A stretch of 64,000 nucleotides of DNA from Bacteroidota bacterium (lineage in GTDB: Bacteria; Bacteroidota; Bacteroidia; Cytophagales; UBA9547): positions 62,001-126,000 of the forward strand of contig RDZG01000054.1 in NCBI GenBank assembly GCA_004293915.1, given 5' to 3'. Positions within the stretch are counted from its first letter, which is position 1, and the number at the start of each line of letters is the position of its first letter. A program made the translations under genes and the position numbers. Positions 8,965 to 16,359 of this stretch are shown in pieces. The notes under the pieces are model-generated. The model worked only from the letters and a program-made list of their open reading frames with translations, ran no database searches and was not told where the DNA came from.

Positions 8965-9201
8965 ATGGTAACAACATTTTATTTAGAGTCAGCCCAAGAT
9001 GTAAATAATTCGATTTTAGATGTAATAAAGTCTAAATATCAGTCCAAGCCTATTTCTATAAAAATTGAGGATGATTTTGTGTCGGATGACTTGACAGATG
9101 AGTTTAAAAAAGAATTGGATTTGCGCTTATCCGAAGATGATTCAGATTATTTAACGGCATCAGAATCAGTAGCTTTGCTGAAAGAAAAATATGGAGTATA
9201 A
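8965..9201 (+). CDS. probable antitoxin of a ParE/RelE-type module
   Basis: This 78-residue acidic protein precedes and overlaps a ParE/RelE-like toxin by 11 bases, the usual arrangement for a type II antitoxin. Its C-terminal half (ELDLRLSEDDSDYLTASESVALLKEKYGV) looks like the flexible toxin-binding tail of small Bacteroidota antitoxins. No clear DNA-binding fold can be read from the N-terminal half. It would neutralise the downstream toxin and may autorepress the operon. The identification rests mainly on position, size and charge. Confidence 0.7.
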   Translation: MVTTFYLESAQDVNNSILDVIKSKYQSKPISIKIEDDFVSDDLTDEFKKELDLRLSEDDSDYLTASESVALLKEKYGV

Positions 9202-9493
9202 AATTTTTGTTTCCCCAAAAGCTCAAAAAGAAATTTATAAATCTATTGAATACTATAATCAAAAAAGTTCTTACGCTCCTAATCTTTTTATAAACGAAAT
9301 TCATAAAATTTTTGATTTGCTATCAGTAAATCCATTTTATAATGTTAGATACAAGAATATCAGATCAATACCAATTAAAAAGTTTCCTTTTTCTTTTTAT
9401 TTTACAATAGATGAAAATAAAAAAGTAGTAAAAATAATTTCTTGTTTTCATGAAAAACAAAATCCAAGAAAACGACCTAATTTAGGTAATTGA
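9191..9493 (+). CDS. ParE/RelE superfamily toxin
   Basis: This 100-residue basic protein has the start pattern of the family, YKIFVSPKAQKEIYKSIEYYN. The two-helix segment continues, then FDLLSVNPFYNVRYKNIRSIPIKKFPFSFYFTID, the core beta-sheet with its characteristic 'P-F-x-Y' turn. ParE members inhibit DNA gyrase and RelE members cleave mRNA on the ribosome; the sequence alone does not decide between these. The ATG at 9191 lies inside the antitoxin gene, so translation is probably coupled. Confidence 0.8.
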   Translation: MEYKIFVSPKAQKEIYKSIEYYNQKSSYAPNLFINEIHKIFDLLSVNPFYNVRYKNIRSIPIKKFPFSFYFTIDENKKVVKIISCFHEKQNPRKRPNLGN

Positions 9494-9494
9494 A

Positions 9495-11405
9495 TTAAAG
9501 AATTTTACATTCAATTCTACGATTTAATTTTCGTGTTTCCTCGTTTTCGTTTGGCGAAATGGGTTGCAAATCGCCATATCCTTTGTGCGTGATTCTGCCT
9601 TCTTCTACACCTTTTTCTACTAAATAATCGAAAACAGATTCGGCTCTTCGGGTACTCAAATTTAGGTTATTGGCTTTCAAACCAACATTATCGGTATGTC
9701 CACTTATTTCGACTTTTAGTGTTGGGTTTTGGTTTAAGAAATTTACCAATTTATCTAGTTCGGCTTGCGATTTTTTTTCTAATTCGTATTTTCCTGTTCC
9801 AAAAAATATATTATTTAGCGTTATCAACGAACCTTTTCGGATGGGTTCTAAATAAATATCTAAATTTATGGGGTCGAAAGTTGTGATGTTTTCAAACGCA
9901 AAAGCATGACTTTTATATAAATAGCCTGGTTTGGTGGTGTAAATTCCATATTGTGTATTTTCATTTAATACAGCCAAATATGTGCCGTTTACGGCATCAG
10001 AAGTTAATAAACTTTCGGTTTTTCCTGTTTTTAAATTTATAACTTCAACATCGGCACTAATTTTTTTTTTTGTATAGGCATCGTAAACAGTGCCTTTCAT
10101 ATAAGTACTAACGTTCTGACAACCAGCCTCTTTTGGCACATCAAATTCGTATAACAAATAGCGTTCACCAATTTTGTCGGATGTTGCTTCGCCAGAAAAA
10201 TATGCTTTTTTGCAATCAGAAGTAATAAATATAGAGCTTTCTTCTAAATGCGTGTTTATAGGATAGCCCAAATTGCGAGGTTCGAGCCAATTAACTGAAT
10301 CTCTGTAACTTACAAATAAATCAAAACTGCCAAATCCGGGATGATAATCAGAAGAAAAATACAATGTAGTTTGACTTGGATGGATAAAAGGTGCAACTTC
10401 TCTGCCTTTTGTATTTATCAAATCGCCAAGATTTATGGGTTCGCTCCATCTTCCGTTTGCATCTGCCTGTGTCATCCAAATATCTTCCTCACCCATCCCA
10501 CCTTTGCGTTTTGAGCTAAAATAAAGTGTTTTTCCATCGGCAGAAAGTGAAGGTTGCGAATCCCAAAATGGTGAATTTACACGATCTCCCATATTATATG
10601 GTCTGCCCCAAATTTCACCTTCTTTATACGAAATATACAAATCGCAATCTTTGTCGCCTTTGCTTTTGCCTCCGCAAATCGTAAAAGCCAACACTCTGCC
10701 ATCTGCCGAAATGCTACATGTGCCTTCGTTCAAATTTGGCGAATTGATATTGTCCGAAATCGATTCGGGCTGTGTCCAAACTCCATTTATTTTTTTTGAA
10801 ATAAAAATATCTTCATATTCTTGAAAACCTATAAAATCTCGGATTGTAAAAACCAAGCTTTGTTGATCAGCAGTTGTAACTGGAAAATATTGTTTTCTAT
10901 GATTATTTACAATATTTGGCAAAGCATTTACTTGAATGTCTACTTTTTTACTTTTGTTTTCAAGTGCAAAATTGCAATTGCGAAGCAATATTTTTGATTT
11001 TTCGAGATAATTTGCAGGCTCTTTTTCATTTAATATATAGTCAGAAAAATATTTTTTTGCTTCCAAATAATTGCCTTCGTGCAAATATATTTCTCCTAAA
11101 ATTCTTTTGATACTTGGATTTGAATAAGTAGGATTACAACTTAAAATTTTCTCAAAATGCATTTTTACTTTTTCTGGCGTTCTAACATATTGTTTATACA
11201 AAATACCTAATTGATAATGTGCATCTACAAAACAGGGATCTTTTTCGGTGGCGGAAACAAATAATTTTGTAGCATCGTCAAACTGGCGTTGCGAAAGTTT
11301 TGTGATGGCTTCGTCATACAATTTTTGTGCTTTTTTGTTGGATGACTGTGCAAAACTTAAGCCTATTGAAATAAAGTATATGGTTACAAAAATATTAACT
11401 TTCAT
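9495..11405 (-). CDS. PorE-like outer-membrane protein: TPR, PD40 propeller, CRD, OmpA domain
   Basis: The 636 residues comprise a signal peptide (1-19, ends LSFAQ), TPR repeats (about 21-150) and a PD40/WD40-like beta-propeller (about 165-400; repeats such as SADGKTLYFSSKRKGG). A carboxypeptidase-regulatory-like domain follows (about 415-505, starting MKGTVYDAYTKKKISADV). The C-terminal OmpA peptidoglycan-binding domain (about 530-636) contains ISGHTDNVGLKANNLNLSTRRA. This domain order is that of PorE, the periplasmic T9SS component thought to tie the secretion machine to peptidoglycan. PorE of Porphyromonas is a lipoprotein; here no lipobox cysteine is seen. Bacteroidota carry several paralogues of this architecture, so assignment to the T9SS itself is inference. 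Confidence 0.8.
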   Translation of the reverse strand: MKVNIFVTIYFISIGLSFAQSSNKKAQKLYDEAITKLSQRQFDDATKLFVSATEKDPCFVDAHYQLGILYKQYVRTPEKVKMHFEKILSCNPTYSNPSIKRILGEIYLHEGNYLEAKKYFSDYILNEKEPANYLEKSKILLRNCNFALENKSKKVDIQVNALPNIVNNHRKQYFPVTTADQQSLVFTIRDFIGFQEYEDIFISKKINGVWTQPESISDNINSPNLNEGTCSISADGRVLAFTICGGKSKGDKDCDLYISYKEGEIWGRPYNMGDRVNSPFWDSQPSLSADGKTLYFSSKRKGGMGEEDIWMTQADANGRWSEPINLGDLINTKGREVAPFIHPSQTTLYFSSDYHPGFGSFDLFVSYRDSVNWLEPRNLGYPINTHLEESSIFITSDCKKAYFSGEATSDKIGERYLLYEFDVPKEAGCQNVSTYMKGTVYDAYTKKKISADVEVINLKTGKTESLLTSDAVNGTYLAVLNENTQYGIYTTKPGYLYKSHAFAFENITTFDPINLDIYLEPIRKGSLITLNNIFFGTGKYELEKKSQAELDKLVNFLNQNPTLKVEISGHTDNVGLKANNLNLSTRRAESVFDYLVEKGVEEGRITHKGYGDLQPISPNENEETRKLNRRIECKIL

Positions 11406-11463
11406 TTTTGATATAAATATGCTATAAAAGTATGGATAATTGTTAAACAGAAAAAATTTTACC

Positions 11464-11471
11464 TAATTTTG
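11464..11471 (+). promoter_or_regulatory. probable -7 element close to the methyltransferase start
   Basis: TAATTTTG fits TAnnTTTG exactly and ends only seven bases before the ATG at 11479. The transcript would have a leader of just a few bases. No clear -33 TTTG is present at the right spacing. Confidence 0.4.
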
Positions 11472-11478
11472 CGACCTT

Positions 11479-12249
11479 ATGCAAATTACAACTGAAATCA
11501 CATCATCGCAAATTGCTTCTGATAATCCAATACATCAGCGTTTGCTTTTTGCTTACGAAGCTGCAAATCAATACATTAATGGTTCGGTTCTTGAAGTTGG
11601 CTGTGGCGAGGGTAGGGGATTAGAAACCATTGCATCAAATTGTAAATCTTATACAGCATTAGATAAAAACGATGCACTATTAGCACTTTTAGCTAAAAAA
11701 TATCCAACATTTTCGTTTATTCACACAAATGTTCCGCCTTTTGAAAATGTTGCAGACAATAGTTTTGACACTATTGTTTGTTTTCAAGTAATCGAACATA
11801 TTCAAAACGATAATCTATTTGTAAGCGAAATTGCTCGTGTGCTAAAACCTGGCGGCAAAGCCATAATATCTACCCCAAATATTGATTTGACTTTGAGTCG
11901 CAATCCTTGGCATATTAGAGAATATAAACCTAAGCAGCTCAAAGACTTGCTTTCAAAATATTTTTCAAATATCGAAGATAAAGGTATTTCGGGCAATCAA
12001 AAAGTGATGGATTATTATGAATTGAATAAAAAATCAGTAAAAAACATCACACGTTGGGATATTTTTAATTTACAACATAATCTTCCAGCATCTATTTTGA
12101 GAATACCGTACGATATTTTAAATCGATTTAATCGAAATAAAATGATGAAAAATGATGTTAAATTAGTGTCAGATATAGCTTTGAGCGATTATTTTGTAAC
12201 AAATGATTTTACTAAAAGCTTCGATTTGTTTTACGTTTGTCAAAAATAA
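11479..12249 (+). CDS. class I SAM-dependent methyltransferase
   Basis: This 256-residue protein has a Rossmann-type SAM site. Motif I is VLEVGCGEGRGLE (about residues 37-49). An acidic residue follows the second strand (ALDKND), and FDTIVCFQVIEHIQND lies near residues 95-110. LKPGGKAIISTPN follows, as in the UbiE/UbiG-like methyltransferase 11 family. The substrate is not predictable. The gene stands alone between the PorE-like gene (divergent) and the tRNA cluster. Confidence 0.8.
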   Translation: MQITTEITSSQIASDNPIHQRLLFAYEAANQYINGSVLEVGCGEGRGLETIASNCKSYTALDKNDALLALLAKKYPTFSFIHTNVPPFENVADNSFDTIVCFQVIEHIQNDNLFVSEIARVLKPGGKAIISTPNIDLTLSRNPWHIREYKPKQLKDLLSKYFSNIEDKGISGNQKVMDYYELNKKSVKNITRWDIFNLQHNLPASILRIPYDILNRFNRNKMMKNDVKLVSDIALSDYFVTNDFTKSFDLFYVCQK

Positions 12250-12362
12250 ATCATAAATCAAAAACTTTTTTTTACAATAGATTTGTCTATAACGAATTTC
12301 CAATTAATTTTGCACTCCCTTTCGAGAGAGAGGGGTGTTCTTTGATACATAATTAATAATTT

Positions 12363-12446
12363 GGGGAGATACCAGAGTGGCCAAATGGGACAGACTGTAA
12401 CTCTGTTGTTGTAATGACTTCGAAGGTTCGAATCCTTCTCTCCCCA
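12363..12446 (+). tRNA. tRNA-Tyr (anticodon GTA)
   Basis: The acceptor stem is GGGGAGA/TCTCCCC with discriminator A. The anticodon loop reads CTGTAAC within a CAGA/TCTG stem, giving GTA. The long variable arm expected of bacterial tRNA-Tyr (class II) is present, making it 84 nt, and the T loop is GTTCGAATC. CCA is not encoded. It is the first of three tRNAs upstream of tuf. Confidence 0.93.
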
Positions 12447-12536
12447 CTTTGAAATAGAGGAAAATAGTATTTTAGATTTTGAATAATTTATAAAATATTT
12501 CAAAATTTGAGAAATTAAAATCCAAAATTTCAACAT

Positions 12537-12609
12537 GCGGAAGTAGCTCAGTTGGTAGAGCGATAGCCTTCCAAGCTATAGGTCGCGGGTTCGAGCCTCG
12601 TCTTCCGCT
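12537..12609 (+). tRNA. tRNA-Gly (anticodon TCC)
   Basis: The acceptor stem is GCGGAAG/CTTCCGC with discriminator T. The anticodon loop CTTCCAA gives TCC. The D loop (AGCTCAGTTGGTAGAGC) and T loop (GGTTCGAGCC) are standard. CCA is not encoded. It lies in the tRNA-Tyr/Gly/Thr run before tuf. Confidence 0.93.
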
Positions 12610-12691
12610 CATTTTGGCATAAGATAGAAGACTTGAGATATAAAGAATTTAAAGCATTTCTATCTTATGTTTTCTGTCTTAAGTCCCAAAA

Positions 12692-12763
<72 letters not shown>

Positions 12764-12827
12764 CATATTAAAAAAGTAAAAACGTTAAATTAATATATCT
12801 TTAAATCTGAATTAAATTTTAAATAAA

Positions 12828-14015
12828 ATGGCTAAAGAACAATTTGACCGATCGAAACCTCACGTTAACATCGGTACTATCGGACACGTTGATCATGGTA
12901 AAACCACATTGACAGCAGCAATTACTATGGTGCTTGCAAACAAAGGTCTTGCCGAAAAAAGAGATTTCTCTTCTATTGACAATGCTCCTGAAGAAAAAGA
13001 ACGTGGTATTACAATCAATACTTCACATGTTGAATATTCGACTGCAAACCGTCACTATGCACACGTTGACTGTCCAGGTCACGCGGATTATGTGAAAAAT
13101 ATGGTTACAGGTGCTGCTCAGATGGATGGTGCAATTCTTGTGGTTGCTGCTACTGATGGTCCAATGCCACAAACACGTGAGCATATCCTTTTGGCTCGCC
13201 AAGTAGGTGTACCTGCTCTTGTAGTGTTTATGAATAAAGTGGATATGGTTGATGATCCAGAATTATTAGAACTTGTTGAAATGGAAGTACGTGAATTGCT
13301 TACATTCTACAAATTCCCTGGTGATGAAATTCCAGTTATCCAAGGTTCTGCTTTGGGTGGTTTGAATGGCGATGCTAAGTGGGTTTCTACTATCGAAAAA
13401 TTAATGGACGAAGTAGATCGTTATATTCCAATTCCAAAACGTTTGGTTGATCTTCCTTTCCTAATGCCTGTTGAGGATGTGTTCTCAATCACTGGTCGTG
13501 GAACTGTTGCAACTGGTCGTATCGAAAGAGGTGTTGTTAATGTTGGCGACAATATTGATATCATTGGAATGGGTGCTGAAGGTTTAAAATCTACTTGTAC
13601 TGGTGTTGAAATGTTCCGTAAATTATTGGACAGAGGCGAAGCTGGTGACAATGTAGGTGTATTGCTTCGTGGTATTGATAAAGAACAAATCCGTAGAGGT
13701 ATGGTTCTTTGCAAACCAGGTTCTGTACAACCACATACGCAATTCAAAGCTGAGGTTTATGTATTGTCGAAAGAAGAAGGAGGTCGTCATACACCGTTCT
13801 TTAACAAATACCGTCCACAGTTTTATTTCCGTACTACAGACGTTACAGGTGAAATTGATTTGCCAGCAGGTGTAGAAATGATTATGCCAGGTGATAATGT
13901 TTCAATCAATGTAACTCTTATTGCTTCTGTTGCTATGGAAAAAGGCTTACGTTTTGCTATCCGTGAGGGTGGTCGTACAGTAGGTGCTGGTCAGGTAACT
14001 GAAATTGTAAAATAA
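12828..14015 (+). CDS. tuf: translation elongation factor Tu
   Basis: This is the GTPase that delivers aminoacyl-tRNA to the ribosome. The full 395 residues are present. They include P-loop GHVDHGKT (residues 19-26), switch [19 protein letters not shown], the NKVD guanine-specificity motif, and domains 2 and 3 through the C-terminal [13 protein letters not shown]. Codon use is visibly more GC-balanced than in neighbouring genes, as expected for a highly expressed gene. It is followed 79 bases later by tRNA-Trp, secE, nusG and rplK, the usual order in Bacteroidota. Confidence 0.98.
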   Translation: MAKEQFDRSKPHVNIGTIGHVDHGKTTLTAAITMVLANKGLAEKRDFSSIDNAPEEKERGITINTSHVEYSTANRHYAHVDCPGHADYVKNMVTGAAQMDGAILVVAATDGPMPQTREHILLARQVGVPALVVFMNKVDMVDDPELLELVEMEVRELLTFYKFPGDEIPVIQGSALGGLNGDAKWVSTIEKLMDEVDRYIPIPKRLVDLPFLMPVEDVFSITGRGTVATGRIERGVVNVGDNIDIIGMGAEGLKSTCTGVEMFRKLLDRGEAGDNVGVLLRGIDKEQIRRGMVLCKPGSVQPHTQFKAEVYVLSKEEGGRHTPFFNKYRPQFYFRTTDVTGEIDLPAGVEMIMPGDNVSINVTLIASVAMEKGLRFAIREGGRTVGAGQVTEIVK

Positions 14016-14094
14016 TTTTACAAAAATAAATATTCAAATGGCAGTTAGGTAAAGTAAAATTTGCCAACTGCCTTTTGTTGATTAATAAACACAA

Positions 14095-14167
14095 GCGGAA
14101 GTAGCTCAATTGGTAGAGTGGCGGTCTCCAAAACCGTAGGTTGTAGGTTCGATGCCTGCCTTCCGTG
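14095..14167 (+). tRNA. tRNA-Trp (anticodon CCA)
   Basis: The acceptor stem is GCGGAAG/CTTCCGT (one G-T pair) with discriminator G. The anticodon loop CTCCAAA gives CCA. D and T loops are standard, and the 3' CCA is not encoded. It sits between tuf and secE, its usual place in Bacteroidota, with its 3' end 18 bases before the secE ATG. Confidence 0.93.
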
Positions 14168-14185
14168 CTAAAATTTTTAAAACAA

Positions 14186-14380
14186 ATGTTTGAAAAAATA
14201 AAATTATTCGTAAACGAATCTGCGGATGAGGTAAAAAACAAAGTTACTTGTCCAACAGCCAAAGAACTACAAAACAGTACTGTTATTGTTTTGGTTTCGG
14301 CTCTTGTTTTTGCCGTTTTGATTGGGTTGGTTGATTTCGTTTTCGAAAATGGAATGACTTGGTTTTATCGTTCATTCTAA
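14186..14380 (+). CDS. secE: preprotein translocase subunit SecE
   Basis: This 64-residue single-span SecE has an amphipathic N-terminal helix (MFEKIKLFVNESADEVKNKV), the conserved CPTAKELQNST cytoplasmic loop and one transmembrane helix (IVLVSALVFAVLIGLVDFVF). It stabilises SecY in the inner-membrane Sec channel. I chose the ATG at 14186; the GTG at 14165 lies inside the 3' end of tRNA-Trp and would add an unconserved extension. nusG follows after seven bases. Confidence 0.92.
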   Translation: MFEKIKLFVNESADEVKNKVTCPTAKELQNSTVIVLVSALVFAVLIGLVDFVFENGMTWFYRSF

Positions 14381-14387
14381 GATAGTT

Positions 14388-14954
14388 ATGAGTATAACAA
14401 TGGAAAATAATTGGTACATTCTAAGAGCTGTTAGTGGGCAAGAAAAAAAGTTAAAAGCTTATTTAGAAACCGAACTAACACGCCAAAATCTTTCGGAACA
14501 TGTTGCCGAAATACTTATTCCTTCAGAAAAAGTATACGAAATGCGTAATGGAAAAAAAATGATTCGTGAGAAAATTTCTTTTCCTGGCTACATGTATGTT
14601 TCGGCTAATTTGTCAAATGGAGAAACATTTTATTTATTAAACAATGCACCTGGTTCGCTTGGTTTCTTAGGCGAAGGCAAAACAAAAGCATTAAAAGTTC
14701 CCGAACCCATTAAACAATCTGAAATTAATCGTATTTTAGGTAAAATAGAAGAAGGTAATCTTGCTAATATTAAATCTGAAACAAAATACATTGTTGGCGA
14801 ATCGGTAAAAGTAATGAATGGACCATTCAGTGGATTTATTGGAAACATCGAAGAAGTTTATGACGATAAGAAAAAAGTAAAAGTAATTGTAAAAATATTT
14901 GGTAGAAACACGCCAATGGAATTGAGCTATATAGAGGTTGAGAAAGCTTCATAA
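14388..14954 (+). CDS. nusG: transcription termination/antitermination factor NusG
   Basis: This 188-residue protein begins the NGN domain with NWYILRAVSGQEKKLKAYLE. It contains the conserved SFPGYMYV and APGSLGFLGEG, and ends with a KOW domain (GESVKVMNGPFSGFIGNIEEV). NusG binds RNA polymerase and links it to Rho or to the ribosome. An internal ATG at 14400 is an alternative start four codons in. It is in the secE-nusG-rplK operon. Confidence 0.96.
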   Translation: MSITMENNWYILRAVSGQEKKLKAYLETELTRQNLSEHVAEILIPSEKVYEMRNGKKMIREKISFPGYMYVSANLSNGETFYLLNNAPGSLGFLGEGKTKALKVPEPIKQSEINRILGKIEEGNLANIKSETKYIVGESVKVMNGPFSGFIGNIEEVYDDKKKVKVIVKIFGRNTPMELSYIEVEKAS

Positions 14955-15014
14955 TCAACCGGTGACACCTCAATTCGTGTTTAAAAAAGTTTAAGTTTTA
15001 ATCGAAAATATAAA

Positions 15015-15452
15015 ATGGCAAAAGAAATAACTGGCTATGTAAAGCTACAAGTAAAAGGAGGAGCTGCTAACCCATCTCCACCAATCGGACCTGCATTAGG
15101 TTCTAAAGGTTTGAATATCATGGAGTTTTGCAAACAATTTAATGCAAGAACGCAAGACAAACCAGGACAAGTATTACCCGTATTAATTACTGTTTATTCA
15201 GACAAATCGTTTGAATTTGTAATTAAAACGCCACCAGCAGCTAATTTGCTTTTAGATGTATCTAAAAAACAAAAAGGAAGTGCCGAGCCAAATCGTAATA
15301 AAATTGGTTCTGTAAGTTGGGATGATGTTAAAAAAATAGCTGAAATCAAAATGCCTGATTTGAATTGTTTTAAATTAGAATCTGCAATGAGTATGGTTGC
15401 TGGTACCGCTCGCTCTATGGGCTTAACTGTAACTGGTAACAAGCCTTTTTGA
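15015..15452 (+). CDS. rplK: 50S ribosomal protein L11
   Basis: The 145 residues match L11 throughout: the proline-rich N-terminal domain ([22 protein letters not shown]), [18 protein letters not shown], and the rRNA-binding C-terminal domain ending [19 protein letters not shown]11 sits at the GTPase-associated centre of the 50S subunit. In most Bacteroidota rplA, rplJ, rplL, rpoB and rpoC follow directly. Here two strong hairpins follow and the next gene is on the opposite strand. Confidence 0.97.
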   Translation: MAKEITGYVKLQVKGGAANPSPPIGPALGSKGLNIMEFCKQFNARTQDKPGQVLPVLITVYSDKSFEFVIKTPPAANLLLDVSKKQKGSAEPNRNKIGSVSWDDVKKIAEIKMPDLNCFKLESAMSMVAGTARSMGLTVTGNKPF

Positions 15453-15469
15453 TTTCAATCAAATTATTT

Positions 15470-15505
15470 ACAAAAAAGGTCTATCGAAAGTTAGACCTTT
15501 TTTTG
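15470..15505 (+). terminator. intrinsic terminator after rplK
   Basis: The arms AAAAAAGGTCTA and TAGACCTTTTTTT enclose an 8-base loop, giving a stem with a terminal T7 run. It starts about 20 bases after the rplK stop, so the rplK transcript probably ends here. Confidence 0.8.
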
Positions 15506-15513
15506 TGAAAATT

Positions 15514-15560
15514 ACAAAGAAAAAGCCTTGCTTAGTTACTAAGCAAGGCTTTTTCTTTGT
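15514..15560. terminator. 47-bp perfect palindrome between convergent rplK and DUF3467 genes
   Basis: The arms 15514-15536 and 15538-15560 are perfect inverted copies of 23 bases around a single base; the core is AAGCCTTGCTTAG. Runs of A and T at the arm ends let it act as a rho-independent terminator in both directions. It serves the DUF3467 unit on the minus strand and backs up the rplK terminator on the plus strand. Confidence 0.8.
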
Positions 15561-15575
15561 AATCTTTTGAGCAAC

Positions 15576-15908
15576 TTATGCTTCACCCATTGTACCTCCA
15601 AAATTCATTGGAAATGCTGGAAATTGATTTGGCATATTTATTGAACCAAAATTTTCTTCGTATTTATTGATATTATCTGCAAGCGCTTGCAAAAGTCTTT
15701 TCGCATGTTCAGGAGTTAAAACAATTCGAGCTTTTACTTTTGCTTTTGGTAAACCTGGCATCATACGAATAAAATCTACCACAAACTCACTATTTGAATG
15801 AGCTATCATGGCTAAGTTTGAATATACACCTTCTGCTATTTCTTCAGAAAGTTCGATATTGATTTGATTCTCTGGATTATTTGCTGGGTTTTGTTGTTGT
15901 TTTGCCAT
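15576..15908 (-). CDS. DUF3467 domain protein
   Basis: This 110-residue protein carries the DUF3467 core (QINIELSEEIAEGVYSNLAMIAHSNSEFVVDFIRMMPG, then KAKVKARIVLTPEHAKRLLQAL). A Phe/Met/Pro/Gly-rich tail follows. The domain has no assigned function. In Bacteroidota a gene of this family commonly lies just downstream of rpoC, as here (with two tiny genes between). That conserved linkage suggests a role near transcription, but it is only positional evidence. The start ATG at 15908 precedes an unconserved Gln/Asn-rich stretch. Confidence 0.85.
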   Translation of the reverse strand: MAKQQQNPANNPENQINIELSEEIAEGVYSNLAMIAHSNSEFVVDFIRMMPGLPKAKVKARIVLTPEHAKRLLQALADNINKYEENFGSINMPNQFPAFPMNFGGTMGEA

Positions 15909-15977
15909 TTTGAAATGTGTAATTTTTTCTTAAGTTTGTTATTATTAATAGAATAAAAATAATATAAGAATTTGCAT

Positions 15978-16097
15978 TTAACTAACACTTGATTTGGTAG
16001 AGGATGTACTTTGTTTTCTGTCCGAAATTTGTACAAAAAGCAATGCTCCAAATGCCATTAACAAGCATAAAATTACGAATAAGATATATGGTGCCAT
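15978..16097 (-). CDS. 39-residue single-span membrane protein
   Basis: This is a small ORF with ATG at 16097 and TAA at 15978-15980. The product starts MAPYILFVILCLLMAFGALL and ends in a short polar Ser/Lys-rich tail, so it is predicted to be one membrane helix with a cytoplasmic or periplasmic tail. It begins one base after the stop of the upstream 62-residue gene, which strongly suggests translational coupling. I do not recognise the family. Support comes from the tight spacing, the clean hydrophobic segment and the absence of any competing gene. Confidence 0.55.
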   Translation of the reverse strand: MAPYILFVILCLLMAFGALLFVQISDRKQSTSSTKSSVS

Positions 16098-16098
16098 A

Positions 16099-16287
16099 TT
16101 ATTCTTTTTTTAAAATAAATAATCCAATTACAATAAATAAAATGGTTAATGTTACACCCAAAGATATTAAATAAATTTTATCAATAGTATTATATTGAAC
16201 TATTAAAGATAAAACTACACCTGCAAATATATATTTACCAATATCAATAAGTGTTTTAGCTAACTCTTCTCTTAATTTAATATTCAT
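16099..16287 (-). CDS. 62-residue two-span membrane protein (DUF6722-like)
   Basis: The product has a short charged N-terminus (MNIKLREELAKTLIDIGKY) and two hydrophobic helices (IFAGVVLSLIVQY and ISLGVTLTILFIVIGLFIL) ending in KKE. The N-terminal 'ELAK-DIGKY' pattern resembles small Bacteroidota membrane proteins annotated as DUF6722; this is a recollection of pattern, not a search. It follows the rpoC terminator on the same strand and precedes the 39-residue gene by one base. Function is unknown. Confidence 0.6.
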   Translation of the reverse strand: MNIKLREELAKTLIDIGKYIFAGVVLSLIVQYNTIDKIYLISLGVTLTILFIVIGLFILKKE

Positions 16288-16319
16288 TTATACAAATAAT
16301 AAATTTTTATTTTTAAAAC

Positions 16320-16350
16320 AAAAAACCACTTTATTAGAAAGTGGTTTTTT
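16320..16350 (-). terminator. intrinsic terminator of rpoC
   Basis: Read on the minus strand, a stem of AAAAACCACTTT and AAAGTGGTTTTT encloses a short loop and is followed by T residues. It starts about 10 bases after the rpoC stop. Confidence 0.8.
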
Positions 16351-16359
16351 GCTTTAAAA

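Noticed and set aside
12258-12536. A 92-codon minus-strand frame across the tRNA-Tyr gene
   Set aside because: It covers a complete tRNA with intact stems; the frame is a shadow without recognisable protein features.
14165-14185. secE starting at GTG 14165
   Set aside because: This codon lies in the 3' end of tRNA-Trp; the ATG at 14186 gives the normal SecE length.
14955-15014. A structured autoregulatory leader before rplK
   Set aside because: Only a weak ACAC/GTGT pairing is visible; it is too short to claim a ribosomal protein binding site.
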